From positions 62,001-126,000 of the forward strand of contig JAYFQV010000012.1 in assembly GCA_034926605.1 (NCBI GenBank): a DNA stretch of 64,000 bases, written 5' to 3'. The notes under the pieces were generated by a model. It saw only the letters and a list, made by a program, of their open reading frames with translations, searched no databases and was not told the DNA's origin. Each line of letters opens with the position of its first letter. Positions within the stretch are counted from its first letter, which is position 1. Positions 52,836 to 61,486 of this stretch are shown here, piece after piece. Source of the stretch: CALXXL01 sp034926605 (GTDB taxonomy: Bacteria > Verrucomicrobiota > Lentisphaeria > Victivallales > Victivallaceae). Both the position numbers and the translations under genes were made by a program.

Positions 52836-54215
52836 TCATTGCTCCTTGTCGGATATTTTGTTCATATACCAGTCCACCGTGCGCCGGTGGGAGGGATTGA
52901 CGGATTCGCCGCGCCGTTCGCGTCCGGAGACCGCCGTCTGCAGGTTGCCGGCCACGGCCTCTTTGCGCTCTTCTTCCACGTCCTCCTCCGGAGCCGAGGC
53001 CCGCTGGCTGACGACTATGGATTCGTCTTCGTCCGCGTCAAGTGAAATATCCTTGCCGAAGCTGGAGGCGGCGGAAGCGTTGTTGGAAAAATTGAGGTTG
53101 GCGTCGCCGCGGCCGCGGGTGGGGGCTCCGCATCCGGGGCCGCCGCATTGGGTGAGCATACCGGACAGGGTTCCCGAGCATTTCGCTTCGGCGAGAAACT
53201 TCAGCAGTTCTTCTTCGCCGCCGCCGGGGCATTTGCCGCCCCGTCCTTCCTTGGACAGTTTTTTCAGCTTGGCGCAAAGTTTTTCCGCTTTCCCCTTGCA
53301 GGCCTTCGCAAGCTTCTCCAGGGTTTTCGCATCGATGCTGCCGTTTTTGCAGCACGCGGCCAGTTCCTCGGCCAGATCGGGATTTGAACCGCCGAATTTC
53401 CCGGCCAGATCGGCCAGTTCCTTATTGATGTCGGGGGAGATTTTAAACTCTTCCGGTATTTTCAGAGCGGCTTCCGCGAAGCTGCGTCCGGCCTCGGCTT
53501 CGCCTATGGCCGCGGTCAGTTTCCGGACGGCTTCCGCGGCGCTGTCCGAGAGCTGCCGGTTCATGGAATCGAGCTGTTCATAGACGGAGGCGGCGTCTTC
53601 GGCGCGGTTATCGGAGGCGAGGCGGTCCAGCTCGTTCCGCATCTTTTCGGCCTTCTCCGGCGGGAGTATCTCCTCGGATTCCAATAGTTCGATCTGTTCG
53701 GAAAGCAGCTCTTTTTCGCGCGAAATATCGAGCATCCGGGGCGGAGAACAAGGATTGTCGCGATTCACCGGGATCATCGCCGCTCCCGCCAGAAAAGCCA
53801 TGCCTGCCAGCAGCGCCGCCAGCGGCACCGCGACATGACGTGTTGAAACCGAAGGCGGGAGAGGCAGGGTTATGGCTTCGGCCCACGCGACGGCGTCGCG
53901 TTCGGAAACACACCCGAGCAATCCGCCGCCGGGCGAGATGGAATCGATGTATACCAGCAGTTTATCGAAGGAAGGCGTCCGCCGCCACGCCCGGAAAAAA
54001 GCGAAAGCGAACGCGGCCGCCGTCAGCACGGTCGGCACCCAGATCAGGATATGGTTCTGCCAGCCGGGGGCCCAAAGCCGACCGGCCAGCACCGCGGCGC
54101 CGCCCGCGAACAGCGCAATCGCCGCCGCCGGAGCGAAGTTGGCGCCGAACACCCTGACCGCAATCCGCCGGCGCAAGGCGGTCGCCATCGCCCTCGCCGC
54201 CGCAAATCGATCCAT
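52836..54215 (-). CDS. Membrane protein with long coiled coil (DUF4175-like), first gene of the MoxR operon
   Basis: A 459-residue protein. Two hydrophobic helices near residues 25-45 and 60-80 and another near 130-150 anchor the N terminus. Residues ~170-330 are charged helical coiled coil (KELLSEQIELLESEEILPP), and the remainder is Gly/Cys-rich with CGGPGCGAPTRGRG and an acidic C-terminal tail with RRTVDWYMNK. Size and operon position match DUF4175-like proteins found before moxR. I chose the ATG at 54215 because GGAGGGGG lies immediately upstream; an in-frame codon at 54269 would extend into the promoter. The promoter TTGTAA-N17-TATAAT lies ~40 bases upstream. Confidence 0.7.
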   Translation of the reverse strand: MDRFAAARAMATALRRRIAVRVFGANFAPAAAIALFAGGAAVLAGRLWAPGWQNHILIWVPTVLTAAAFAFAFFRAWRRTPSFDKLLVYIDSISPGGGLLGCVSERDAVAWAEAITLPLPPSVSTRHVAVPLAALLAGMAFLAGAAMIPVNRDNPCSPPRMLDISREKELLSEQIELLESEEILPPEKAEKMRNELDRLASDNRAEDAASVYEQLDSMNRQLSDSAAEAVRKLTAAIGEAEAGRSFAEAALKIPEEFKISPDINKELADLAGKFGGSNPDLAEELAACCKNGSIDAKTLEKLAKACKGKAEKLCAKLKKLSKEGRGGKCPGGGEEELLKFLAEAKCSGTLSGMLTQCGGPGCGAPTRGRGDANLNFSNNASAASSFGKDISLDADEDESIVVSQRASAPEEDVEEERKEAVAGNLQTAVSGRERRGESVNPSHRRTVDWYMNKISDKEQ

Positions 54216-54252
54216 GCCCCCTCCTGTTGATCGCAAAGATATGTTGTCAGAG

Positions 54253-54281
54253 ATTATAACATGCCGCAAACTATTTTACAA
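54253..54281 (-). promoter_or_regulatory. Promoter of the MoxR operon
   Basis: On the minus strand TTGTAA (54276-54281), a 17-base spacer ending in TGT and TATAAT (54253-54258) precede the start at 54215. It is the closest match to consensus in the window. Confidence 0.7.
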
Positions 54282-54389
54282 GATGCGACCACGAAAAAAA
54301 TTTGAATTATCATGAAACCGGTCTAACTTACAGCCATAGACAGCATATATTTGAAAATGTATGTTAAATTATTTGCAACAAGGATCAAT

Positions 54390-54878
54390 ATGATAAGTCT
54401 GAAACCTATCGATGAACGCGGATATCAGGATATCATTGACTGGAACAACGGCAAGGATGAAAGTTATCTCCATCAATGGGCCGGGCATAAGGCATATAAA
54501 TATCCGTTGACAATAGAGCAGATAAGAGCAAGGGCTGAAAATGAAAAAGCATCTCGTATCTATATGATTTATGACGATGATTGTCCGATCGGAAGCATTG
54601 AACTGGATGGAATGGATTTGCAGAATGCCTCGGCCAGAATATGCCGTTTCATATTATCCGAAAACAAGAGAAACATGGGACTGGGCACGGCAGCATTGCG
54701 CGAACTGGTTGGTATTGCCTTTCGCGACTTCAATATTAAAAAGTTGCATCTCGGCGTATTTTGCTTCAATGTCGGAGCCATCCGCTGTTATGAGAAATGC
54801 GGATTCAGGGTTGAACAATACTTTCATCGCGACGACGGGAAATGGAGCTCCTATGTTATGTCGTTGATCCGGGATTAG
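54390..54878 (+). CDS. GNAT-family N-acetyltransferase
   Basis: A 162-residue acetyltransferase. The acetyl-CoA segment reads SENKRNMGLGTAALRELVGI (R/Q-x-x-G-x-G/A form, with N-x-G-x-G), and YEKCGFR is the typical C-terminal GNAT strand. Most like the RimJ/RimL branch by its opening ISLKPIDERGYQDI. AAGGA lies five bases upstream of the ATG at 54390, which I prefer over an in-frame codon at 54351. Base composition is strongly AT-rich with A/T-ending codons, unlike the operon to its left. It is probably acquired. Acceptor unknown. Confidence 0.9.
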   Translation: MISLKPIDERGYQDIIDWNNGKDESYLHQWAGHKAYKYPLTIEQIRARAENEKASRIYMIYDDDCPIGSIELDGMDLQNASARICRFILSENKRNMGLGTAALRELVGIAFRDFNIKKLHLGVFCFNVGAIRCYEKCGFRVEQYFHRDDGKWSSYVMSLIRD

Positions 54879-54964
54879 CTTGTCGCCGGGTCCGGCTTGA
54901 AATTGGCAGAACCTCTTGCGGCAAATGCCATGTGGAATGAAAACAAAATCGCCGTAGTTGCTGA

Positions 54965-55531
54965 TCAACACTTCGAAATCGGCGGCACGTCTGCATTCAT
55001 CAAATCAAACCGCTCAATCAACGCCATCGGATAAGTATAGACTTCCAGCGCGGTAACTTCCACCGGGCCGAAAACACTGGTTGAGAATATCAGTTCCATT
55101 GCTTTCTGCAATGCGGCAACCTCAATTGTTCCGATCGTCGCATGAATGATCGGATTCCCGTGAACTATGGAGTTAAACCAGCCTATTCCGGTGCAATACT
55201 CCTCGTACTTCTCATGAAAACTGTAATAAAAATCCACGAATTGCTTTGAATAGGAAGGTTCCAGGCATAAAGCCGCGGTTTTCGAATGTTCGCCATACGG
55301 CGGCAAAATGCTTAGCGATTTTAACGCTATACCGATTTTCCTGTTTTTTGCCGAAAACTCCGACGTCCATTCACAGAGCAGCTCTTTGCTCAAGTTCTCA
55401 TAAGCGGCAATAGTGATATGGGGAGGCCATTCCTGAACAGGATATCCATGCTCGATAAGCATCTTTCTCAGGAACATGATTCGCTTATCGGTTTCTTCGT
55501 CAAAACGTACAATGACAACATGATTGCTCAT
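54965..55531 (-). CDS. 2H phosphoesterase (2'-5' RNA ligase-like) family protein
   Basis: A 188-residue soluble protein. Two H-x-T/S-type motifs expected for 2H phosphoesterases are present: PPHITIA near residue 38 and IHATIG near residue 130. These enzymes act on 2',3'-cyclic phosphates or 2'-5' links in RNA or nucleotides; the exact substrate is unknown. Base composition is AT-rich, as for the neighbouring acetyltransferase gene. It starts upstream of, and on the same strand as, guaA's 3' end, separated by six bases from the guaA stop at 55538. Confidence 0.85.
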   Translation of the reverse strand: MSNHVVIVRFDEETDKRIMFLRKMLIEHGYPVQEWPPHITIAAYENLSKELLCEWTSEFSAKNRKIGIALKSLSILPPYGEHSKTAALCLEPSYSKQFVDFYYSFHEKYEEYCTGIGWFNSIVHGNPIIHATIGTIEVAALQKAMELIFSTSVFGPVEVTALEVYTYPMALIERFDLMNADVPPISKC

Positions 55532-55537
55532 GCCCGC

Positions 55538-56833
55538 CTACTCCCACTCGATGGTGGCGGGGGGCTTGTTGGTTATGTCGTAGACCACGCGGTTCACGCC
55601 TTCCACCTCGGCGGTGATGCGGTCGGCCATTCTGAACAGCAGGTCCCACGGCAGCCGCACCGCCTCGGCGGACATGTTGTCCACCGAATTGACCGAGCGG
55701 ATCGCCACCGTGTATTCGTAGCTGCGCCGCTGCTCCTTCACCCCGACGGTCCTGACCGGGATGAACACCGCAAATGTCTGCCAGGTGCGTCCGTACCAGC
55801 CGGATTTCAGCATTTCCCCGGTCACGATCGCGTCCGCCTCGCGCAGCATCTCGAGGGTGTGCCGCTCGATGCCGCCGACGTGACGGACTCCGAGCGACGG
55901 CCCCGGAAACGGATGGCGGTTCAGCAGTTCCGGCGGCAGCCCCAGCGCGCATCCCACTTCCCGCACCTCGTTCTTGAACAGCTTCGCCAGAGGTTCGACC
56001 AGTTTGAATCGCATGTCGGCCGGAATGTCGCCGACGTTGTGATGGCTTTTTATGCCGGTGCCGCCGCCGTCGGCGGAGACGCTTTCAAGTATGTCTGAAT
56101 AGATGGTGCCGCGCCCCAGAAACGGCGCGTTGACCTCGGCGGCTATTTCCGAGAACACCGCCAGAAATTCGGCGGAAATCACCTTGCGCTTGCGTTCGGG
56201 GTCCGGCACTCCGGCCAGCTTGTCGAGAAAACGGTCGGACGCGTCGACATATTTCAAATTCATGTTGAACGTGCGGCCGAAAAGTTCCCTCACCGCCTCC
56301 GCCTCGCCTTTGCGCAGCAGTCCGTTGTCCACGAACACGCAGGTCAGGTTGTCCCCGACGGCGCGGTGGATCAGCGCGGCGGCCACGCTGGAATCGACGC
56401 CGCCGGAAAGCCCCACCAGCACCTTCTCGTCTCCCACCTGCTCCCTGATGCCTTCAATCGCGTCGGCGATGAACCGCTCGCGCCGCCAGCTTCCGGAGCA
56501 GCCGCACTTTTCGCGGCAGAACGCCGTCAATTTCTCGGCGTCCGGGTGCATCATGGACGATACTCCCGGCAGTATTTCGGCGGCCGCGCCAACCGCCATC
56601 ACCGGCAGACCGTATTTCGGCAGAGCCTCGATCCTTTCGGCAATGGCGGAGGTGATCCGGTCCGCGCATACGATGATTCCCCGCGGCTCGTCCGCCGCCA
56701 GCCTTCCCTCTAAGTCCGCGCCGAACGGCGCCACCATGGCGCAGATATGGTTGGCACGCAGAACGCGCGCCACTTTCTGCGCCCCGGCGCCGCCGCAGTT
56801 CAGCACCAACACGGTTTCGGAGGCTATTCCCAT
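55538..56833 (-). CDS. guaA: GMP synthetase with degenerate, shortened glutaminase domain
   Basis: A 431-residue protein against the usual ~510-525. Residues ~115-320 hold the ATP-pyrophosphatase P-loop LSGGVDSSVA (SGGVDS at 143-148), the VDNGLLRKGEAE segment and the GRGTIYSDILES and IKSHHNVGDIP motifs; the rest is the dimerisation domain (NRHPFPGPSLGVR). The N-terminal ~110 residues keep the class-I amidotransferase start (TVLVLNCGGAGAQKVARVL), but the catalytic-cysteine site (normally a G-I-C-Y-G-M-Q-like loop) reads MAVGAAAEI at 79-87 and the His-Glu part is missing. It should make GMP from XMP using free or separately supplied ammonia. GGGAG precedes the ATG. It has its own promoter candidate. 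Confidence 0.93.
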   Translation of the reverse strand: MGIASETVLVLNCGGAGAQKVARVLRANHICAMVAPFGADLEGRLAADEPRGIIVCADRITSAIAERIEALPKYGLPVMAVGAAAEILPGVSSMMHPDAEKLTAFCREKCGCSGSWRRERFIADAIEGIREQVGDEKVLVGLSGGVDSSVAAALIHRAVGDNLTCVFVDNGLLRKGEAEAVRELFGRTFNMNLKYVDASDRFLDKLAGVPDPERKRKVISAEFLAVFSEIAAEVNAPFLGRGTIYSDILESVSADGGGTGIKSHHNVGDIPADMRFKLVEPLAKLFKNEVREVGCALGLPPELLNRHPFPGPSLGVRHVGGIERHTLEMLREADAIVTGEMLKSGWYGRTWQTFAVFIPVRTVGVKEQRRSYEYTVAIRSVNSVDNMSAEAVRLPWDLLFRMADRITAEVEGVNRVVYDITNKPPATIEWE

Positions 56834-56859
56834 GGTTCTCCCTTTCCGTTTGTTGGGCT

Positions 56860-56888
56860 AATATGCACCGCGCAGCAAAAAAAATCAA
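56860..56888 (-). promoter_or_regulatory. Candidate promoter of guaA
   Basis: On the minus strand TTGATT (56883-56888), a 17-base spacer and CATATT (56860-56865) lie between the preceding gene's stop and the guaA Shine-Dalgarno. Confidence 0.45.
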
Positions 56889-56889
56889 G

Positions 56890-58911
56890 CTATTTTTTGA
56901 GCTCAATCAACATAAATTCATGTATTTTGTCGAGCGGGCAGGCCACGGTCAGCGTTTCACCGGAATCGACGATCTCCAAACCAACGGTCTTCATGCCGTC
57001 CAGCGTATAGGCCGAAGCGGAGCCGAAAGCCGCATTTTTCCATTGCTCCGGCTTGCGGAAGGTGATTCTCACCGGCGGGTGGCCCGGAAACGGGATCGGG
57101 TCTTTCTCGCCGAACCCCGGCTGCTCCGGCAAGTCGTGCGTGCCGCAGGCGTTGCATATTTTCAGCGCGATTTCCGGCGCGTCGCCGGAATACCATGCGG
57201 TGACCAGCAGATCGGGAATCTCCGGTTCCACCACAATTCTTCCGCCGCCGGAAACCGATGCCGCCAATTCCGCCGCGGCACGGCTCCGGGCGGTCTCCGC
57301 CGCGTCGAGCGGACGCCAGTGAACGTCCTCGGCGCAGTTGAACGCCTCGCGTCCCTCTCCGGCCGGAATGCTGCACCGTTTGATGACTCCGCCGAAAAGA
57401 TCGCCGACCGTGCGAAACACCACGTCGGCTCCGGCGAGCAGCTCGCGCAGCCGCGCCGGACTGCGCGGGGCAACCGGCTCCGGGCTCCAGCTTCCGGCAT
57501 GTTCCACCCATAGCAGCCGTCCGCCGCTGCGGGCGAATCCGGCCAGGCGGCCGATCTCGTCGTCGCTGAGGAACACCGCCGGAACCACGATCAGACTGAA
57601 GTTTGCAAAATCCTCCGGATGATCGATGTCGGCCATCGCCCACGGAACGTTGAACCGCGTCATCGCCTGCCCGGCGCCGCACACCACTCTGGCCGTGCGC
57701 GAATTGTACCAGGGGTCGATCTCGCGGCTGCGGGCGCAGTCGAGGATCGCCACTCCGGCGAGCTGACGGTATTTGAACAGCGCGTCGAAGTGGACGTTTT
57801 CAAAGCGGTGGAACCGTTCCTGATCTTCGAAAAGTTCGAGTTTGGACGGATCGCCGAAATAGCGGTGTCCGGCGTACAGCGACAGCGCCCAGGCCAGTTT
57901 CTGCTGGTCGGCCTCGGTCGGATAATACAGCGACATCGCCGGAATGCCGCGGGTGCGCGCCACCGTGTTGCAGTGGGCGCTCTCCATCAGATACTCCGGC
58001 CACGAATAGCGGATCACGCCGCAGCAATGCTCGATGAACGCCCAGTCCAATACCGGTAGCGCCGAAAAGATGCCGCCCCACGGGCTGCGCCACGATACGC
58101 AGGTGGCCGCGAAGTTCGGGCGCATCATCTTATAGCCGAGGCTTTCGTAATGGCGTTTGATCTCGTTGTGAAATTCGACGATGGAATCGAAGCGGAATTT
58201 TTTCCACTTGAAGAACAGCGGGGCGGTTTCGTCGGAGATGAATTGCGTCCACGCCGCGCCGTTGGCGGGAAGTTCCTCGCCGTATTCGGACTTGAATTTT
58301 TCGCGGCATGAGGGGCAGCCGCAGGCGGCATAGCCGTCGGCCAGAAACTGCACGTCGTCGGTCATGATGCCGTCCACTCCGGTGGCGTACACGCCGGCGA
58401 GGTAGTCCTTGTACAGCCGCATGTAATCTGGATTGTTGTGGCACATCACATAGCTGGTGTAAAGCGACTCCTGAGGTTCGCCGGTGTTGCCGTCGATCTG
58501 GAACATCGAACCGAGGCGTACTCCAAGAAAGTCGCAGTCCGGATTGGAATCGTCTTCCAGATGCTCCCAGCGGTGGAACGCGTCCAGCCGCCGCGAAGCG
58601 ATCTGGTCGGTCTGCCGGAAGGCGTTGGCGGTGTACAGCAGATTGGCCGAATGGTGCTCGACCACGTACAGACCGTAACGGTGACAGGCTTCCACCAGCA
58701 GTTTCAGCGTGTCGTTCAGCTTCGGCCAGAAGCGGCGGTAGCTCCAGCGGAAATGGGTATTTGAGAAGGTCATCACATGGGTGAAGCCGGCATGGGCGAT
58801 TTCACGCGCCGCGGCATCCCAGTCGGACGCGGTGTAGTCGAACACTTCCGGCTCGTCATAGCGGATGAAGCGCCATGAGGCGTGGAACGGATCGTTCTCG
58901 AATTTCGACAT
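56890..58911 (-). CDS. Putative GH-A-clan glycoside hydrolase (GH42-like)
   Basis: A 673-residue protein without signal peptide. Residues ~1-400 form a TIM-barrel-like region with FTHVMTFSNTHFRW, GVDGIMTDDVQFLADG and the Cys-rich GCPSCREKFKSEYG, a feature of GH42-type and related unclassified barrels. Residues ~410-530 resemble a GATase-like (trimerisation-type) domain (VPAVFLSDDEIGRLAGF), and the rest is a beta domain. Catalytic acids are not certain. It could be a beta-galactosidase-like or uncharacterised glycosidase; substrate unknown. The ATG has AAGGGGG upstream. It is flanked by a terminator and guaA. Confidence 0.65.
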   Translation of the reverse strand: MSKFENDPFHASWRFIRYDEPEVFDYTASDWDAAAREIAHAGFTHVMTFSNTHFRWSYRRFWPKLNDTLKLLVEACHRYGLYVVEHHSANLLYTANAFRQTDQIASRRLDAFHRWEHLEDDSNPDCDFLGVRLGSMFQIDGNTGEPQESLYTSYVMCHNNPDYMRLYKDYLAGVYATGVDGIMTDDVQFLADGYAACGCPSCREKFKSEYGEELPANGAAWTQFISDETAPLFFKWKKFRFDSIVEFHNEIKRHYESLGYKMMRPNFAATCVSWRSPWGGIFSALPVLDWAFIEHCCGVIRYSWPEYLMESAHCNTVARTRGIPAMSLYYPTEADQQKLAWALSLYAGHRYFGDPSKLELFEDQERFHRFENVHFDALFKYRQLAGVAILDCARSREIDPWYNSRTARVVCGAGQAMTRFNVPWAMADIDHPEDFANFSLIVVPAVFLSDDEIGRLAGFARSGGRLLWVEHAGSWSPEPVAPRSPARLRELLAGADVVFRTVGDLFGGVIKRCSIPAGEGREAFNCAEDVHWRPLDAAETARSRAAAELAASVSGGGRIVVEPEIPDLLVTAWYSGDAPEIALKICNACGTHDLPEQPGFGEKDPIPFPGHPPVRITFRKPEQWKNAAFGSASAYTLDGMKTVGLEIVDSGETLTVACPLDKIHEFMLIELKK

Positions 58912-58932
58912 TTTTCTTACCCCCTTGAAATG

Positions 58933-58967
58933 TTAAAAAAAAAGGCGGAACTTATGCGGTTCCGCCT
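58933..58967 (-). terminator. Rho-independent terminator of the GGGtGRT gene
   Basis: On the minus strand AGGCGGAAC / GTTCCGCCT (58943-58967, 9 bp, 7-base loop) is followed by TTTTTTTT, 15 bases after the stop at 58982. Confidence 0.95.
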
Positions 58968-58981
58968 TGAAAACATCGGTT

Positions 58982-59983
58982 TTACTTGGTCAGGGCTTCC
59001 TGAAGGGCCACCGCCACCGCAACGGTGGCGCCGACCATCGGGTTGTTGCCCATGCCGATCAGACCCATCATCTCGACGTGCGCCGGGACGCTGGAGGAAC
59101 CGGCGAACTGCGCGTCGGAGTGCATGCGGCCCATGGTGTCGGTCATGCCATAGCTGGCGGGGCCGGCGGCCATGTTGTCCGGATGCAGGGTACGGCCGGT
59201 GCCGCCGCCGGAAGCGACGGAGAAGTACTTCTTGCCTTTTTCGACGCACTCTTTCTTATAGGTGCCGGCCACCGGGTGCTGGAAGCGGGTCGGGTTGGTG
59301 GAGTTGCCGGTGATGGAAACGTCCACGTTCTCGTGCCACATGATCGCCACGCCTTCGCGCACGTCGTCGGCGCCGTAGCAGAGCACTTCGGCCTTCGGGC
59401 CGCTGGAGAACGCCTTCTTGCGGACGATCTCAAGCTTGCCGGTGTAGTAATCGAACTTGGTCTGCACATAGGTGAAGCCGTTGATGCGGCTGATGATGTA
59501 GGCGGCGTCCTTGCCGAGGCCGTTCAGGATCACGCGGAGGGGCTCCTTGCGGACCTTGTTGGCGTTTTTGGCGATGCCGATCGCGCCTTCGGCGGCGGCG
59601 AAGCTCTCGTGGCCGGCGAGGAAGCAGAAGCACCTGGTCTCATCGCGCAGCAGCATCGCGGCCAGACGGCCGTGACCGATGCCGACCTTGCGGTCGTCCG
59701 CCACACTGCCGGGGATGCAGAAGGCCTGGAGGCCCTCGCCGATCGCCTCGGCGATGTCGGCGGCGTTCTTGCAGCCCTTCTTGAGCGCGATGGCGGCGCC
59801 GATGGTGTAGGCCCAGCCGGCGTTTTCGAAAGCGATGGGCTGGATGCTCTTGGTGATCGCGTAGGCGTCCACGCCGTGCGACTTGACGAGTTTTTCGGCG
59901 TCCTCCACGGAGGCGATGCCGTATTTGTTCAGAGTCGCATTGATCTGGGCAATGCGGCGTTCATAAGATTCAAACAGAGCCAT
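58982..59983 (-). CDS. GGGtGRT-family protein of unknown function
   Basis: A 333-residue cytoplasmic protein named for its motif, here ASGGGTGRTLHPDNMAAGP. Other conserved segments are ENAGWAYTIGAAIALKKG, IGHGRLAAMLLRDETRCFCF, CFLAGHESFAAAEGAIGIA and MGNNPMVGATVAVAVAL. No enzyme family is recognised; cysteines at CFCF and histidines at GHGR and GHES could bind a metal or cofactor. Codon usage is strongly GC3-biased, suggesting high expression. It follows the NifU-like gene by 19 bases and shares its transcript; a terminator follows. Confidence 0.85.
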   Translation of the reverse strand: MALFESYERRIAQINATLNKYGIASVEDAEKLVKSHGVDAYAITKSIQPIAFENAGWAYTIGAAIALKKGCKNAADIAEAIGEGLQAFCIPGSVADDRKVGIGHGRLAAMLLRDETRCFCFLAGHESFAAAEGAIGIAKNANKVRKEPLRVILNGLGKDAAYIISRINGFTYVQTKFDYYTGKLEIVRKKAFSSGPKAEVLCYGADDVREGVAIMWHENVDVSITGNSTNPTRFQHPVAGTYKKECVEKGKKYFSVASGGGTGRTLHPDNMAAGPASYGMTDTMGRMHSDAQFAGSSSVPAHVEMMGLIGMGNNPMVGATVAVAVALQEALTK

Positions 59984-60002
59984 ATTGTTACCAGCCTTTC
60001 AG

Positions 60003-60695
60003 TTATTCGTGACGGGGGTCAATGACTTTGGCCGCCTCATCGAACCGGCCGTAGGTGCCGGTTGCCTTCTTGAGCGCCTCGTTTGCGTCGGTGCCCTTCT
60101 TGATGAGGTCCATCATCGCGCCGAGGCGGACGAACTGGTAGCCGATGATTTCGCCGTCGGCGTCGAGGGCGATCTTATTGATGTAGCCTTCGGCCATCTC
60201 GAGGTAGCGGGCGCCCTTGGAGCGGGTGCCGTACTGGGTGCCGACCTGCGAGCGCAAGCCCTTGCCGAGGTCTTCGAGACCGGCGCCGATCGGCAGACCG
60301 CCCTCGGAGAAGGCGCTCTGGGTGCGGCCGTAGACGATCTGAAGGAACAGTTCGCGCATGGCGGTGTTGATCGCGTCGCAGACCAGGTCGGTGTTCAGCG
60401 CCTCGAGGATGGTCTTGCCCGGGAGAATCTCGGAGGCCATCGCGGCGGAGTGGGTCATGCCGGAGCAGCCGAGGGTCTCGACCAGGCACTCTTCGATCAC
60501 GCCGTTCTTGACGTTGAGGGTGAGCTTGCAGGCGCCCTGCTGGGGAGCGCACCAGCCCACGCCGTGAGTGAGGCCGGAGATGTCCTCGATTTTCGTAGCC
60601 TGCGTCCAAGCTCCTTCCTGCGGGATGGGAGCGGGGCCGTGATTACACCCCTTCTTGACGCACGTCATCCCTTCCACTTCCTTGGTAAAGATCAT
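60003..60695 (-). CDS. NifU/IscU-like iron-sulfur scaffold-type protein
   Basis: A 230-residue cytoplasmic protein. The central segment LGCSGMTHSAAMASEILPGK resembles the IscU/NifU N-terminal fold (G-C-G-S-A form), with further cysteines in KKGCNHGP, VGWCAPQQGACKL, IEECLVETLGC and DLVCDAIN. The typical third IscU ligand context is not conserved, so a scaffold function is inferred, not shown. It is the upstream partner of the GGGtGRT gene, a pair that recurs together in anaerobes in my recollection of the families. GGAGAG lies upstream of the ATG. Confidence 0.8.
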   Translation of the reverse strand: MIFTKEVEGMTCVKKGCNHGPAPIPQEGAWTQATKIEDISGLTHGVGWCAPQQGACKLTLNVKNGVIEECLVETLGCSGMTHSAAMASEILPGKTILEALNTDLVCDAINTAMRELFLQIVYGRTQSAFSEGGLPIGAGLEDLGKGLRSQVGTQYGTRSKGARYLEMAEGYINKIALDADGEIIGYQFVRLGAMMDLIKKGTDANEALKKATGTYGRFDEAAKVIDPRHE

Positions 60696-60812
60696 TTGTT
60701 CTCTCCAAATTATAGGTTGATGTTCAGTGCCAAATTTGTCTTTTAATATACAGCTGAATAATTTTTTATCCAGCCTCGCCGCCGGTTTTTTCCGGTTTTT
60801 TTCCGGAACCGG

Positions 60813-61403
60813 CTACTCCAGGCCGAGACCGTAAAAATGCATACGAAAGCACCCAGTGCCGGAGGACAGTTCGATGTCCACAGTTACTCTGTCATGAAAA
60901 TAATGGCAAAAAGTCGCCCCGGCACGTTCGCCTACAGCCCATCCGGTAGGAATAGGTACATTGGAGTCCGGCGGTTCGTCGACACGCCAGCCGGTCTCGG
61001 TCCTTTTGGCGCCCATGCGCCCGGCCATCTGTTCGGTGAGTTCGTCATCGTTAAAATCGACGCCGTCAAACAAACGAGGTTCCCACTTCGGAAATTTCGC
61101 CATCACCGATTCTATTTCCGACGCCGGAATGATCCCGCAGATCACCACCACGCGCACCGCGTGGGCTCCCCGGAACACCTTGTAGCACAGGTCGCCGCTT
61201 ATCGGGATGTCTTCGACGGGAGCCTTAAAGCCGTATTTCCGTCCCACCTCGGAGATGCTGGCGGCCGTACCGCATCTGGGCCAGGAAATCCATATCAGAT
61301 GAATGACGCCGAAACCCATGAACAGCCAGAACGCGCAAAGCATTGCCGTAAACGCCAGTTTCCACTTGGAGATTTTCCTGAATTCTGCCCGCAGCCCCGC
61401 CAT
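60813..61403 (-). CDS. Small membrane-anchored protein of unknown function
   Basis: A 196-residue protein with one N-terminal hydrophobic helix (residues ~14-36, KLAFTAMLCAFWLFMGFGV), making it a bitopic membrane protein with a soluble C-terminal domain. I see no recognised family. The ATG at 61403 (MAGLRAEFRKIS) has AGGGGGA eight bases upstream; an in-frame codon at 61448 is less supported. Its gene is divergent from glycerate kinase and separated from the NifU-like gene by ~117 bases (60696-60812), which hold only palindromic runs of CCGG and T. Confidence 0.6.
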   Translation of the reverse strand: MAGLRAEFRKISKWKLAFTAMLCAFWLFMGFGVIHLIWISWPRCGTAASISEVGRKYGFKAPVEDIPISGDLCYKVFRGAHAVRVVVICGIIPASEIESVMAKFPKWEPRLFDGVDFNDDELTEQMAGRMGAKRTETGWRVDEPPDSNVPIPTGWAVGERAGATFCHYFHDRVTVDIELSSGTGCFRMHFYGLGLE

Positions 61404-61486
61404 TTCCGATGTCCCCCTGTTTTTGACTTTATTGCGGTATATTATCACTCCCGGCGGATATTTGCAAATTGGGACGGGGATATTCT

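Noticed and set aside
60771..60830. CCGG/T-run palindromes as a terminator of the small membrane protein gene
   Set aside because: The minus strand has A residues, not T, after the stem, so a Rho-independent terminator is not supported.
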